Shown: one piece after another, positions 11,948-21,765 of the stretch
How the letters are laid out: each line of letters opens with the position of its first letter
Position numbering within the stretch: the first letter of the stretch is position 1
Source: Gallionellales bacterium RIFCSPLOWO2_02_FULL_59_110
Lineage (GTDB): Bacteria > Pseudomonadota > Gammaproteobacteria > Burkholderiales > Gallionellaceae
DNA length: 64,000 bases
Reading direction: 5' to 3'
Assembly: GCA_001801215.1 (NCBI GenBank)
Contig: MGXA01000091.1
Span: forward strand, 1-64,000
Translations under genes and position numbers: made by a program
Notes under the pieces: model-generated
What the model saw: only the letters and a program-made list of their open reading frames with translations
Database searches by the model: none
What the model was told of the DNA's origin: nothing

Positions 11948-12731
11948 AGCCAAAAAGCATTTTGGGCAGAATTTCCTCGTCGATGAACAAATCATCGCCG
12001 ATATCATCGCGGCGATCCGCCCCGCAGCAGAGGACAACATGGTCGAAATCGGCCCCGGTCTAGGCGCGCTGACCCGTCCGCTGCTGGTACGCCTGAACCG
12101 TCTGCACGTTGTGGAAATCGACCGCGACATCATCGCGCGACTGAAACATGATTACCCGCAGGATAACCCGGCGGCGAAATTGACCATCCATGCCGGGGAC
12201 GCGCTGAAATTCGATTTTGCGACGCTGCCCGCCCCGCTGCGCATCGTCGGCAATCTGCCCTACAACATCTCCTCGCCGCTGCTGTTCCACTTCGCCGGGT
12301 ATGCCGGATGCATCCGGGACATGCACTTCATGTTGCAAAACGAGGTAGTCGAACGCATGGTCGCCGCACCGTCCACGCCGGAGTATGGGCGGCTGTCGGT
12401 CATGCTGCAATACCGCTTCCACATGGAGAAGCTGCTCGACGTGCCGCCGCATTCTTTCCGCCCGGCGCCCAAGGTGGATTCCGCCGTGGTGCGCATGATC
12501 CCGCTACTCGCCGCTGAAATCGGGGTGCGCAATGAGAAACTTTTCGCCGCGATTGTCGGCGCGGCATTCGGCCAACGCCGCAAAACGCTGCGCAATACCC
12601 TGCGCGGTTATTTGGATGAAGCGGATTTTGCCCAGATGGGAATCGATGCCATGCTACGCGCGGAAAACCTGTCCGTGGCGGAATTTGCGTTAGTGACGGA
12701 GTACCTGGATAAGGCAGAGCATCGCCGCTAA
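11940..12731 (+). CDS. rsmA: 16S rRNA dimethyladenosine transferase RsmA (KsgA)
   Basis: RsmA dimethylates A1518 and A1519 of 16S rRNA late in 30S assembly. The product is 263 residues from the GTG at 11940, which gives the family start [12 protein letters not shown]; the longer in-frame extension inside pdxA is rejected. The SAM motif [10 protein letters not shown] and the catalytic [10 protein letters not shown] are intact. It is the last gene of the lptD-surA-pdxA-rsmA run. Confidence 0.95.
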   Translation: MHKAKKHFGQNFLVDEQIIADIIAAIRPAAEDNMVEIGPGLGALTRPLLVRLNRLHVVEIDRDIIARLKHDYPQDNPAAKLTIHAGDALKFDFATLPAPLRIVGNLPYNISSPLLFHFAGYAGCIRDMHFMLQNEVVERMVAAPSTPEYGRLSVMLQYRFHMEKLLDVPPHSFRPAPKVDSAVVRMIPLLAAEIGVRNEKLFAAIVGAAFGQRRKTLRNTLRGYLDEADFAQMGIDAMLRAENLSVAEFALVTEYLDKAEHRR

Positions 12732-12786
12732 GCGGTTTCCCGGCTCGCAGCCAAACCTTCATTACCGCACGTACGCCTCGCCCGGA

Positions 12787-13317
12787 TCAGGCGTTGGAAA
12801 TTTTATGCGCCTGCTGTGCGTGGCCTGCGCCATTCTTATGCGCGTGCGCGGGAAGATAGCGCGCCAGCTCATTGAGCGCCATCGTATAAACTTCACGCTT
12901 GAATTCGATTACCGCGTTGATATCCAGCCAGTAATCATTCCAGCGCCACGCATCGAATTCCGGATGCGTGCAGGCGCGCAGACAGACATCACATTCACGG
13001 CCAACTAGGCGCAACAAAAACCAGATCTGCTTTTGCCCGCGATAACCGCCGCGCGATTCGCGCTTGCTCCAGCTTTGCGGAACCTCGTAACGCATCCAGT
13101 CGCGGGTGCGCCCGAGTATGGCCACATGTTCCGGCATCAAGCCCACTTCTTCGCGCAACTCGCGGTACATCGCCTGTTCCGGGGTTTCGCCATGCTGGAT
13201 ACCGCCTTGCGGAAACTGCCAGGCATGTTGCCGCACCCGCTTGCCCCAAAACACCTGATTTTTGTCATTCGTGATAATGATGCCGACATTCGGGCGGTAG
13301 CCGTCTCGGTCGATCAT
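12787..13317 (-). CDS. rppH: RNA pyrophosphohydrolase RppH
   Basis: RppH removes pyrophosphate from mRNA 5' ends, starting RNase E-dependent decay. The 176-residue Nudix protein has the full box [20 protein letters not shown] plus VGL, and the family N-terminus [15 protein letters not shown] short Gly/His/Ala-rich C-terminal tail is extra. It converges on rsmA and is divergent from miaB. Confidence 0.93.
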   Translation of the reverse strand: MIDRDGYRPNVGIIITNDKNQVFWGKRVRQHAWQFPQGGIQHGETPEQAMYRELREEVGLMPEHVAILGRTRDWMRYEVPQSWSKRESRGGYRGQKQIWFLLRLVGRECDVCLRACTHPEFDAWRWNDYWLDINAVIEFKREVYTMALNELARYLPAHAHKNGAGHAQQAHKISNA

Positions 13318-13676
13318 TTGCCACTCTATTCGGTTAATTTAATGCGCGGATTCTTTCACATTTCCTGTTTGTTGGAAAGCGAATCCGCTTTTCCGCGATT
13401 GCCCGAATGACCAGGTTGCTTTCCCCCGATCAGAAATATCTCCAATGTCAGGAATGCCGATCCGGAGGCGCTAGCGCAGTTCGCCCGGGCGGCAGGAACC
13501 AAGCATCCATTCAAACCAAGCGCCGGAAGGAAAAAATCCTGCCATTTAACGCCGCCCGCTCTTTTTTGATAGAATCGCATAAATATTCCCATACGGATTT
13601 GAGCGTAAATCCAGACTGTTATTTTCTCCATTCCAGTTTTTCCGGGACTCGCCAGATTGCCCGCCAAATATCCAGC
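13318..13676. other. Divergent rppH-miaB intergenic region
   Basis: These 359 bases hold no convincing gene. A hairpin with 8-bp arms GCGGATTC/GAATCCGC spans 13346-13388 and is followed by TTTT on the plus strand, so it could be a weak terminator or leader structure. A TAGAAT sequence near 13570 might serve as a -10 for miaB but lacks a good -35. Confidence 0.4.
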
Positions 13677-15011
13677 ATGACCAAAAAACTCTATATCAAA
13701 ACTTATGGCTGCCAGATGAACGAGTACGACTCGGAAAAGATGGCTGATGTGCTGCGCGCCTGCGATGGCATGGAGCAGACCAATAAGCCGGAAGAGGCCG
13801 ATGTGATCCTGTTCAATACCTGCTCGATCCGCGAAAAGGCCGAAGAAAAAGTGTTTTCCGACCTGGGGCGGGTACGCCCGCTCAAACTGTCCAAACCGGG
13901 TTTGCTGATCGGCGTAGGAGGGTGCGTGGCTAGCCTGGAAGGTGAGGCGATCGCGAAGCGCGCGCCATACGTGGATGTGGTATTCGGCCCGCAGACCCTG
14001 CACCGCCTGCCGCAGTTGCTGCAGGCATGCCGGGATACCGGCCTTGCGCAGGTGGACATCAGCTTCCCCGAGATCGAAAAATTCGATCATCTGCCGGCAT
14101 CGCAAACTGCTTCGGGAATGGCTTTCGTGTCGATCATGGAAGGGTGCAGCAAATACTGCACTTATTGCGTGGTGCCCTATACGCGCGGCGAGGAAGTGTC
14201 GCGCCCGCTGGCCGACGTGCTGCGCGACGTGCGTGAACTGCTCGGGCAAGGCGTGAAGGAAATCACCCTGCTCGGCCAGAACGTGAATGCCTATTGCGGC
14301 GCAACCGGGGATGGCGACACGGCGGATTTCGCCTTCCTGCTGCAAGCCGTCGCCGCGTTCGACGAAGTGGAGCGGCTGCGCTACACCACTTCGCACCCGA
14401 AGGAAATGACGCAACGCCTGATCGATGTGTATGCGACCACACCCAAGCTGGTCAGCCATCTGCATCTCCCGGTGCAATCCGGCTCGGACCGCATCCTCGC
14501 GGCGATGAAACGCGGCTACACCACACTGGAATACAAGTCCATCGTGCGCCGGTTGCGCGCGATGCGTCCCGATATCTGCATCACCTCGGATTTCATTGTT
14601 GGCTTCCCCGGCGAGACCGAGCGGGATTTTGGGGCCACCATGCAGTTGATCGACGATGTCGGCTTCGAAGCATGCTTCAGTTATGTGTATAGCCCGCGCC
14701 CCGGCACGCCTGCCGCCGAATTGCCTGACGACACACCGGCGGAGGTGAAATCGGCGCGCCTGGCGCGTTTGCAGACGCATATCGACGAATTGGAGCAGCG
14801 CGCCAATCAGGCCATGCTCGGCACGGTGCAGCACGTGCTGGTGGAAGATGTGTCGAAAAAGAATGCGCAAGAACTTGCAGGACGCACCGGCAACAACCGT
14901 GTGGTGAACTTCTGCGGCACGCCGGATATGATCGGGCGCTTTGCCGAAGTGAAAATCACCCGAGTGGTGCGGCATACCCTGCGCGGCGAGTTAATATCCA
15001 AAACATCTTGA
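13677..15011 (+). CDS. miaB: tRNA-2-methylthio-N6-dimethylallyladenosine synthase MiaB
   Basis: MiaB is a radical SAM methylthiotransferase that converts i6A37 to ms2i6A37 in tRNAs reading UNN codons. The 444-residue protein has the UPF0004 domain with auxiliary-cluster cysteines (YGCQMNE, NTCSIRE, GGCVAS), the radical SAM motif CSKYCTYC and a C-terminal TRAM domain. I start at [13 protein letters not shown]; the upstream open frame is not conserved in character. The stop overlaps the next gene, a standard miaB-ybeZ-ybeY-ybeX order. Confidence 0.96.
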   Translation: MTKKLYIKTYGCQMNEYDSEKMADVLRACDGMEQTNKPEEADVILFNTCSIREKAEEKVFSDLGRVRPLKLSKPGLLIGVGGCVASLEGEAIAKRAPYVDVVFGPQTLHRLPQLLQACRDTGLAQVDISFPEIEKFDHLPASQTASGMAFVSIMEGCSKYCTYCVVPYTRGEEVSRPLADVLRDVRELLGQGVKEITLLGQNVNAYCGATGDGDTADFAFLLQAVAAFDEVERLRYTTSHPKEMTQRLIDVYATTPKLVSHLHLPVQSGSDRILAAMKRGYTTLEYKSIVRRLRAMRPDICITSDFIVGFPGETERDFGATMQLIDDVGFEACFSYVYSPRPGTPAAELPDDTPAEVKSARLARLQTHIDELEQRANQAMLGTVQHVLVEDVSKKNAQELAGRTGNNRVVNFCGTPDMIGRFAEVKITRVVRHTLRGELISKTS

Positions 15012-15973
15012 ATCGGGAAACTCAAACTCTGCAATTCGCGCTGGAACCGGTGGATAACCAGCGGTTGTCCAACCTGTGTGGCGCGCTGGACGAGAACCTG
15101 CGCCAGATAGAAACCGCGCTGGAAGTCAGCATCGCGCGGCGCGGCGAACATTTCAACGTGCGGGGCGCGCAGGCCGAACTGGCACGCCAGGTGTTGCAGG
15201 ATTTCTACCTCGAGGCCAGGCACGACATCACGCTGGAGCGCCTGCAACTCGGCCTGATCGAGGCGATGAAATGGCGCCATGAGCCGCAGCCGGGCAGCGA
15301 TTTCGTGCCGCTGCTGATGACGCGCAAGGCCGAGATACGCGGGCGCACGCCGCGCCAGAACAGCTACCTGCAGGCCGTCCAGGAGCACGACATCACCTTC
15401 GGCGTCGGCCCCGCCGGCACCGGCAAAACCTATCTTGCCGTGGCCTGCGCGGTGGATGCGCTGCAACGCGAGACGGTGCGCCGCCTGGTGCTGGTGCGCC
15501 CGGCAGTGGAGGCCGGCGAGAAGCTCGGCTTCCTGCCCGGCGACTTGGCGCAGAAAGTCGATCCCTATCTGCGCCCTTTGTACGATGCGCTGTACGACCT
15601 GATGGGGCTAGAGAAGGTCACTCGCGCCTTCGAGCGCGGCGCAATCGAAATCGCACCGCTCGCCTACATGCGCGGGCGCACGCTTAACCACTCCTTCATC
15701 ATTCTCGACGAGGCGCAGAACACCACGCCGGAGCAGATGAAGATGTTCCTCACGCGCATCGGCTTCGGCAGCAAGGCCGTCATTACCGGCGACGTCACGC
15801 AGATCGACCTGGCGCGCGGCCAGAAAAGCGGTCTGATCGAGGCGCGCAACATATTGAAAGAGGTACGCGGCATCGCCTTCAGCGACTTCCTCGCCGAAGA
15901 CGTGGTGCGCCACCCGCTGGTGCAGAAAATCGTCGCGGCCTATGAAGATTATGAACAGCAAAAGAACGCCTGA
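15008..15973 (+). CDS. ybeZ: PhoH-like ATPase YbeZ
   Basis: This 321-residue PhoH-family P-loop ATPase/helicase-like protein partners with the endoribonuclease YbeY in rRNA maturation and ribosome quality control. Walker A is [11 protein letters not shown] and Walker B is [11 protein letters not shown]. The likely TTG start overlaps the miaB stop by four bases, and the 3' end overlaps ybeY by 32 bases, so translation is coupled through the operon. Confidence 0.93.
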   Translation: MNRETQTLQFALEPVDNQRLSNLCGALDENLRQIETALEVSIARRGEHFNVRGAQAELARQVLQDFYLEARHDITLERLQLGLIEAMKWRHEPQPGSDFVPLLMTRKAEIRGRTPRQNSYLQAVQEHDITFGVGPAGTGKTYLAVACAVDALQRETVRRLVLVRPAVEAGEKLGFLPGDLAQKVDPYLRPLYDALYDLMGLEKVTRAFERGAIEIAPLAYMRGRTLNHSFIILDEAQNTTPEQMKMFLTRIGFGSKAVITGDVTQIDLARGQKSGLIEARNILKEVRGIAFSDFLAEDVVRHPLVQKIVAAYEDYEQQKNA

Positions 15974-16424
15974 ATTTTCACCGCCCAAACTTTCTTTGGC
16001 CGTGCAATATGCCAGCACCGCGCAGCGCCTGCCGGCGCGCCCGCAGTGGCGGCGCTGGGTCAAAGCGGCATTGCAGCGCGACGTGCGCATGACGTTGCGC
16101 ATCGTCGACGAGGCTGAGGGACGCGAACTTAACAAGAAATATCGCGGCAAGGACTACGCGACCAATGTGCTGACTTTCGTCTACGACGACGCCGGCATTC
16201 TTTACGGCGATGTGGTGATCTGCGCTCCGGTGGTGGAGCGCGAAGCGCGCGAACAGCACAAGGATTTGCTTGCCCACTATGCGCACTTGGCCATTCACGC
16301 CGCGCTGCATTTGCAGGGCTGCGACCACGATAACGCGGCCGATGCTGCCGCCATGGAAGCGAGCGAGACTGCAATTATGACGAAATTAGGGTATGCTGAT
16401 CCCTACCGAGTTGTAAATCCGTAA
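15942..16424 (+). CDS. ybeY: Endoribonuclease YbeY (rRNA maturation factor)
   Basis: YbeY is a zinc-dependent single-strand endoribonuclease needed for 16S rRNA 3' end processing. The 160-residue product carries the metal-binding motif HAALHLQGCDHD (HxxxHxxxxxH) near residue 132. The start could also be the ATG at 15951. Overlap with ybeZ and the following corC gene match the conserved operon. Confidence 0.94.
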   Translation: MKIMNSKRTPEFSPPKLSLAVQYASTAQRLPARPQWRRWVKAALQRDVRMTLRIVDEAEGRELNKKYRGKDYATNVLTFVYDDAGILYGDVVICAPVVEREAREQHKDLLAHYAHLAIHAALHLQGCDHDNAADAAAMEASETAIMTKLGYADPYRVVNP

Positions 16425-16432
16425 CTGACAAG

Positions 16433-17290
16433 ATGGACGAACCCGAAAGTAACAAACCCAGCCTGCTCGAACGGCTTTCCACGATGCTGCTGCGCGAGCC
16501 GGAAGACCGCGAGCAATTGATTCAACTGCTGCACTCTGCCTACGAGCGCAACCTGCTGGATTCCGATGCGCTGTCGATGATGGAAGGCGTGCTGCAGGTC
16601 TCCGAACGGCAGGTGCGCGAAATCATGATTCCACGCGCGCAAATGGATGTCATCGACATCAGCGAACCCCCGGAAAAGTTCATTCCTTTTGTCATCGAAA
16701 CCGCGCACTCGCGCTTCCCCGTAACCGACGGTGATAAGGACAACATCATCGGCATCCTGCTCGCGAAAGACCTGCTGCGTTATTACGCGGGCGAGGAATT
16801 CGACGTGCGCGACATGCTGCGCCCGGCGGTGTTCGTGCCGGAAGCCAAGCGGTTAAATGTGCTGCTGCGCGACTTCCGCAGCAACCGCAACCACATTGCG
16901 CTGGTGGCCGACGAGTATGGCGGTGTGTCCGGCATGGTGACGATCGAGGACGTGCTGGAGCAGATCGTCGGCGACATCGAGGATGAGTATGATTTCGACG
17001 AGGATGAGGACAACATCATTTCCGATGGCAAAGCAAAGTGGCGCGTGAAAGCCGATACCGAAATCGCCGGCTTCAACGAGGCGCTCGGCACGGAATTCAG
17101 CGACGAGGAATGCGACACCGTGGGCGGGCTGGTACTTAAGAATGCCGGCCAGCTCCCCAAGCGCGGCGACCGCATCCGGATTGGCGAGCTAACTTTCACC
17201 GTGTTGCGCGCCGACAGCCGCAGGCTTTATTCGCTGCTGGTGGAGCGAAAAAAACCTGCCGCAGAAACGTTCAGCTCGGAAAACGGCTAA
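16433..17290 (+). CDS. corC: CorC/YbeX-type CBS-domain protein
   Basis: The 285-residue cytoplasmic protein has two CBS domains (about 65-185; REIMIPRAQMDVI and DEYGGVSGMVTIEDVLEQIVGDIEDEYD) and a C-terminal CorC_HlyC domain. The family is linked to magnesium/cobalt efflux and, for YbeX, to ribosome metabolism with YbeY and YbeZ. No membrane domain is present. It follows ybeY by eight bases. In most relatives lnt follows directly; here a signalling gene and an antisense pseudouridine synthase gene intervene. Confidence 0.92.
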   Translation: MDEPESNKPSLLERLSTMLLREPEDREQLIQLLHSAYERNLLDSDALSMMEGVLQVSERQVREIMIPRAQMDVIDISEPPEKFIPFVIETAHSRFPVTDGDKDNIIGILLAKDLLRYYAGEEFDVRDMLRPAVFVPEAKRLNVLLRDFRSNRNHIALVADEYGGVSGMVTIEDVLEQIVGDIEDEYDFDEDEDNIISDGKAKWRVKADTEIAGFNEALGTEFSDEECDTVGGLVLKNAGQLPKRGDRIRIGELTFTVLRADSRRLYSLLVERKKPAAETFSSENG

Positions 17291-17457
17291 TCTCAAGCGT
17301 ATATCAGATTCCGCTCATATATCGGAAGTTGAACAATCGGTTAAAAAATAACGTTCGGCATATTGTTTTTCCCCCGCGCCTCTGGGATATTCGCACATCC
17401 TGAAAATCCGGCTGCCGCATGGCTTATCCGGATTCAGTCCCGATCGGAGTAGCCTGC

Positions 17458-18651
17458 ATGTTTGACGAACTGGATCGCGAAGTTTTTGCCGCCGGCGAGC
17501 TGATATTCGAAGCCGGCGATGCCGGCGACTGCGCCTATCTCATCGAGGCGGGCTCTGTCGAAATCTTCATTCCTGATCAGGGCGCAGAGCGCAAGGTCAG
17601 TTCGATGGCCAAGGGCGAGATGTTTGGCGAGATTGCGCTGATCGACCATCAGCCGCGCACCGCCACGGTCAGGGCTGCCGAGAAAACTGTGCTCGTTCCG
17701 GTCAGGCGGAAACTGCTGGATGGGTTGCTGGAAAAAAGCGACCCGATCCTGCGCCATCTGTTGCTGGTTATTCTGGAGCGCTTCCGCAGCAAGCAGGGCG
17801 GTGCTGCAAAACCGGCCCCGGAAACGGAAGATTCGCTGGCGCAAACCGCCAATCGCAGCAACCTGAAAGGCACGGCCACGCAAAACCTGTCGCTTGCCCA
17901 TGGGATCACACGCGCTCTGGCGCGCGACGAATTCGAGCTTTACTACCAGCCGATCTGCAATCTGGCGGATGGCAATATTGCCGGATTTGAGGCATTGATC
18001 CGCTGGCACCACCCCACGGACGGCGTGATTCAGCCCATGGATTTTCTCTGGCTAGCCGAACAAACCGGCCTGATACGCGAACTCGGGCTTTGGACGATTG
18101 AACGCGCCTGCCGCGACTGGCCGGTACTGAGGCAATACTCCGACTTCAGGTTACCTTTTGTCAGCGTTAACCTGTCGCCAAACCAGTTGACCTGCGAATC
18201 GCTGGTAGACGATGTCAAGGCGATCATCGCGCGCCACAATATGCTGCCGACAGAGTTGAAACTGGAGCTCACCGAGACGGTCATGGTCGAACACCCCGAC
18301 ATGGCGCTGCGAATACTGGACAGGCTGATCGAACTGGGCAGCAGTCTTGCGCTGGACGATTACGGCACCGGGCACTCCGGATTGAATCACCTACAGCGTT
18401 ACCCGATCGGCACGCTGAAAATCGATCGCGCTTTCATCGAGCCCATGATGAATTCGGCACAGAGCCTTGAAATTGTGCGCTCTTCAATCGACCTGGCACA
18501 CTCGCTGGGCATGAATGTGGTTGCCGAGGGGGTGGAAACCGGATTGACGCGCAAAAAATTGCTGCAACTGGGCTGCGATTTTGGGCAGGGCTGGCATTTC
18601 GGCAAGCCCGCCGCATTGCGGGATCTGGCGGCCATTTATCTGAAAATTTAA
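17458..18651 (+). CDS. Cyclic nucleotide-binding domain/EAL phosphodiesterase fusion
   Basis: This 397-residue cytoplasmic protein joins an N-terminal cNMP-binding domain (about 1-115, with GEMFGEIALIDHQPRTATVRA) to a C-terminal EAL domain (about 145-395). The c-di-GMP hydrolysis residues appear intact: EALIRW, NLSPNQL, ELTETV, DDYGTGHS, LKIDR, AEGVET and FGQGWHF. No GGDEF or membrane segment is seen. I take the ATG at 17458, which has GGAG eight bases upstream. It probably hydrolyses c-di-GMP under control of a bound nucleotide or a protein partner, and sits alone between corC and rluB/lnt. Confidence 0.87.
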   Translation: MFDELDREVFAAGELIFEAGDAGDCAYLIEAGSVEIFIPDQGAERKVSSMAKGEMFGEIALIDHQPRTATVRAAEKTVLVPVRRKLLDGLLEKSDPILRHLLLVILERFRSKQGGAAKPAPETEDSLAQTANRSNLKGTATQNLSLAHGITRALARDEFELYYQPICNLADGNIAGFEALIRWHHPTDGVIQPMDFLWLAEQTGLIRELGLWTIERACRDWPVLRQYSDFRLPFVSVNLSPNQLTCESLVDDVKAIIARHNMLPTELKLELTETVMVEHPDMALRILDRLIELGSSLALDDYGTGHSGLNHLQRYPIGTLKIDRAFIEPMMNSAQSLEIVRSSIDLAHSLGMNVVAEGVETGLTRKKLLQLGCDFGQGWHFGKPAALRDLAAIYLKI

Positions 18652-18668
18652 CTAGAAAATGCAGTTGT

Positions 18669-18797
18669 CCGCAGATTACACAGATTTTCGCAGATTAAAC
18701 AAAAAGTAGCTTTAGCATGCTGATCCACCTTTTGGGTGATGCGATATTTGCCAACAACCCTCTGAAAATCTGCGCTAATCTGCGAAACCTGCGGATT
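18669..18797. repeat. Inverted repeat of CGCAGATT type between EAL gene and rluB
   Basis: The left arm (18669-18697) has CCGCAGATTACACAG then CGCAGATTA, and the right arm (18765-18797) is its imperfect complement (AATCTGCG repeated, then CCTGCGGATT). Short CGCAGATTA-type repeats of this kind are scattered in many bacterial genomes. It lies where the EAL gene and rluB converge and may help terminate both. No gene is seen in the gap. Confidence 0.7.
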
Positions 18798-18832
18798 GGA
18801 CTAAGGTTTTTAGGTTTAATACTGCCAGGTAT

Positions 18833-19564
18833 TCAGAACTGCTCGCCCTCGCCCAGATAGCGCCACTGCCCGACCGGCAGATTCCCCAGCTTCACCCTGC
18901 CGATGCGGATACGCTTCAACCCTGTCACCTTCAGCCCGACCAGCTCGCACATGCGGCGGATCTGGCGTTTCTTGCCTTCGCGCAGCACGAAGCGCAACTG
19001 GTCTTCGTTCTGCCAGTTCACCTTGGCCAGCTTGAGATATTCGCCGTCCAGCTTCAGCCCTTGATTGAGCAGCGCCAGCCCGCTGTCATCGATTTTCCCC
19101 TGCACGCGCACCAGATATTCCTTGTCCACTTTGGAGTCCTCGCCGATCAGTTGTTTGGCGATGCGGCCATCCTGAGTGAACACCAGCAGACCCTGCGAGT
19201 CGATATCCAGACGACCAGCCGGAGCGAGCCCGAGCAACTGGCTGCGGTGAAAGCGCAGCGGCGACGGGTCTTCTTCCCAGCGCGTCGCGGCATCCAGCAG
19301 GGCGATGGCCGGTTTGTGATTGTGCTCGGCCTGCCCAGACACATAGCCGACCGGCTTGTTGAACAGTATCGTCACGCGCTGTTGCTGCGAATTCTGTGCC
19401 GCGCGGCGCAGGACAATCTGCTGGCCAGGATAGACCTTGCTGCCCAGCTCGCTGACGATTTCGCCATCGACTTCCACCCAGCCTTTTTCGATGTAGCCAT
19501 CCGCTTCGCGGCGCGAGCACAGTCCGAGTTCGGCCATGCGTTTTGAAAGACGGATTTTTTCCAT
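18833..19564 (-). CDS. 23S rRNA pseudouridine synthase, RluB/RluE/RluF family
   Basis: This 243-residue cytoplasmic enzyme isomerises a uridine in 23S rRNA. An S4 RNA-binding domain (about 4-60; KRMAELGLCSRREADGYI) precedes the RsuA/RluB catalytic domain with the catalytic aspartate in AGRLDIDSQGLLVFT and the basic block EGKKRQIRRM. The N-terminus and length suggest RluF (U2604), but the exact target cannot be fixed from sequence. It lies antisense between the EAL gene and lnt. Confidence 0.86.
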   Translation of the reverse strand: MEKIRLSKRMAELGLCSRREADGYIEKGWVEVDGEIVSELGSKVYPGQQIVLRRAAQNSQQQRVTILFNKPVGYVSGQAEHNHKPAIALLDAATRWEEDPSPLRFHRSQLLGLAPAGRLDIDSQGLLVFTQDGRIAKQLIGEDSKVDKEYLVRVQGKIDDSGLALLNQGLKLDGEYLKLAKVNWQNEDQLRFVLREGKKRQIRRMCELVGLKVTGLKRIRIGRVKLGNLPVGQWRYLGEGEQF

Positions 19565-19670
19565 GGTGAGAGGGCACGAAGATCGGTTTGAACGGAGCGC
19601 GATTTAATCACAAATGCCGTATCTGAAGGAATCGGTTATTCTTCGCGCATTTTCCTTACCGGATAGCCTG

Positions 19671-21299
19671 ATGCCAAACACCCGAAAATCCCTGCTTGCC
19701 GCGTTTGTTGCGGGCTTGGCGTGCGTGTCCGGTTTCGCGCCGTTCGGCGTGTTTATCGTTCCGGTGCTGGCCCTCGCCGTGCTGTTCGTGTTATGGAGCC
19801 GTGCCGATAACCCGCGTGCGGCGGGATGGCTGGGTTTTGCGTTCGGCTTGGGGCTGTTCGGTGTCGGCATCGGCTGGATCTATGTGGCGCTGCACGACTA
19901 CGGCAATATGCCGCTACTGCTGGCGCTACCGGCCACGCTGCTGTTCGCGGCATTCCTCGCCTTGTATCAGGCGCTGGCGGGCTATGCGCAGGTACGCCTT
20001 CCGGCATTGAGCGGCGCGGTGTTCGGCAGCCCGGAACAGGGGGGCCGTCTGCTCCGGAAAACCGCACCCGGTATTCCCGTAGCGGTGTCGCTGTGCGTGC
20101 TGATGCCGGCAGTGTGGGTGCTGGCCGAGTGGCTGCGCGGCACGCTCTTTACCGGCTTCCCGTGGCTGACTCTGGGTTATGCGCACAGCGATAGCCCGTT
20201 GGCAGGCTACGCGCCGTTGCTGGGCGTGTATGGCGTATCGCTGGCTGCGGCGGTGAGCGCGGGCTTGCTTGCGCTATTGTGGCGCGAGCGCTGGAACCGG
20301 CGCGGGCGGATCGCTTGCGCTGTGCTTGCCGCGCTTTGGCTCGGCGGCGCGGCGGCGCGCAGCATCGCCTGGACGCAGACGCACGGCGAGCCGTTCAGCG
20401 TGGCGCTGGTGCAGGGCAATATCGCACAAAACCTCAAGTTCAAAAGGGATGCGCTGGCAGGCACGCTGGAAACCTACCGCCGCCTGACCCTGCAAAACCC
20501 GGCGCGCCTCACCGTGCTGCCCGAAACCGCACTGCCGCTGCAACGCCAGGCTGTGCCGCAGAGCCTGGTCGAACAGCTGCGCAGCCACGCTAGGACAAAC
20601 GGCGGCGATATCCTAATCGGCTCCTTCGAACGCGACAACGGCAGCTATTACAACGGCGTATTCACGCTCGGTTCGGCGGATGAGCAGCGCTACCGCAAGC
20701 AGCATCTGGTGCCGTTCGGCGAATTCATCCCGCTGCGCCCGCTGCTCGGCTGGCTCATCAACGGCGTGCTCGACATCCCGATGGGCGACCTGGCGCGCGG
20801 CGATAAATTGCAGGTACCGCTCGACGTTGCCGGCCAGCGCGTCGCGGCGAACATCTGCTATGAGGACGTGTTCGGCGAGGAAATCATCCGCGCGCTGCCG
20901 CAGGCCACGCTACTGGTGAATGTCACCAACGACGCCTGGTACGGCCGCTCCCACGCCGCGGCGCAGCACAACCAGATCGCGCAGTTGCGCGCGCTGGAAA
21001 CGGGCCGCATGATGCTGCGCGCCACAAACACCGGCGTAAGCTCCATCATCGGCAAGGACGGCAAGGTGTTGCAACAGCTGCCGCAACATACCGAGGGTGT
21101 GCTGCTGGGCATGGCGCAAGGCTATGCGGGTGCCACGCCCTATGTGCGCTGGGGTAATGCGGCCGTGCTGTTGCTGTTGCTTGCCATGCTGGCCTACGCG
21201 TGGCTGCGCCGTGAGCCTGCCCCCGAAGCGGAGCAGGTTGACAGTCGGCGCAACCGGCGCTCGCGCGGGAAAAGGCAGAAAGGGATCGGCGAGCCATGA
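19671..21299 (+). CDS. lnt: Apolipoprotein N-acyltransferase Lnt
   Basis: Lnt transfers a third acyl chain to the N-terminal cysteine of lipoproteins in the inner membrane. The 542-residue product has about six N-terminal membrane segments, a periplasmic nitrilase domain and a final C-terminal segment. The catalytic triad is visible: Glu in LPETALPL, Lys in RKQHLVPFGE and Cys in NICYEDVFG. I start at MPNTRKSLLAAF, close to the first helix; an upstream ATG at 19614 is possible. It overlaps the GIY-YIG gene by four bases. Confidence 0.94.
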   Translation: MPNTRKSLLAAFVAGLACVSGFAPFGVFIVPVLALAVLFVLWSRADNPRAAGWLGFAFGLGLFGVGIGWIYVALHDYGNMPLLLALPATLLFAAFLALYQALAGYAQVRLPALSGAVFGSPEQGGRLLRKTAPGIPVAVSLCVLMPAVWVLAEWLRGTLFTGFPWLTLGYAHSDSPLAGYAPLLGVYGVSLAAAVSAGLLALLWRERWNRRGRIACAVLAALWLGGAAARSIAWTQTHGEPFSVALVQGNIAQNLKFKRDALAGTLETYRRLTLQNPARLTVLPETALPLQRQAVPQSLVEQLRSHARTNGGDILIGSFERDNGSYYNGVFTLGSADEQRYRKQHLVPFGEFIPLRPLLGWLINGVLDIPMGDLARGDKLQVPLDVAGQRVAANICYEDVFGEEIIRALPQATLLVNVTNDAWYGRSHAAAQHNQIAQLRALETGRMMLRATNTGVSSIIGKDGKVLQQLPQHTEGVLLGMAQGYAGATPYVRWGNAAVLLLLLAMLAYAWLRREPAPEAEQVDSRRNRRSRGKRQKGIGEP

Positions 21300-21538
21300 G
21301 CTGGGTTTGCTACCTTCTGCGTTGCGCCGACGATACCTTGTATTGCGGCATCACCAACGACCCAGACAAGCGCCTCGCCGCGCATAACGCCGGAACGGCG
21401 TCAAAATACACCCGCACACGCACGCCGGTGCGGTTGGCGTGGAGCGAATCCTGCGCCGACCGATCCGCCGCATTGAAACGCGAAATGGAAATCAAGAATA
21501 TGTCGCGGGTGGAAAAACTGGTTTTGTGCGGCAAATAA
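21296..21538 (+). CDS. GIY-YIG nuclease-fold protein (UPF0213, YhbQ-like)
   Basis: This 80-residue single-domain protein shows the GIY-YIG pattern (VCYLLRC, LYCGITND) and the following KRLAAHNAG and ALKREMEIK segments. YhbQ-type proteins have been linked to DNA repair, but a precise role is not settled. It overlaps lnt by four bases and is co-transcribed with it. Confidence 0.85.
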   Translation: MSWVCYLLRCADDTLYCGITNDPDKRLAAHNAGTASKYTRTRTPVRLAWSESCADRSAALKREMEIKNMSRVEKLVLCGK

Positions 21539-21610
21539 AACCAGTCTATCGGATGACTGCCGGATAGCCCAAAATAACCGGGCACTAGCGAATTGAAGGC
21601 TAATTTTGAT

Positions 21611-21687
<77 letters not shown>

Positions 21688-21689
21688 TT

Positions 21690-21765
21690 TCCAACTTCTC
21701 CCCCTTATCGGGAGAGTGAACCGCCATCTCCTCCCCTGACAAGGGGAGGGCGGGAGGGGTTACTA
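21690..21765. repeat. REP-like GC-rich palindromic repeat beside tRNA-Pro
   Basis: The region contains a perfect hairpin CCTCCCCT-GACA-AGGGGAGG at 21730-21749 and a related imperfect one just before it (CTCCCCC...GGGAGAG). The same CTCCCC/GGGGAG core recurs at 43225-43241 and in modified form at 38840-38911, suggesting a dispersed family. It ends at the 3' end of ispB. Confidence 0.7.

Noticed and set aside
13407-13676. Upstream extension of miaB
   Set aside because: The extension has no MiaB-like sequence; the conserved N-terminus begins at 13677.
13356-14975. Long minus-strand open frame opposite miaB
   Set aside because: It is a composition-driven shadow of miaB with no family resemblance and no start signal.
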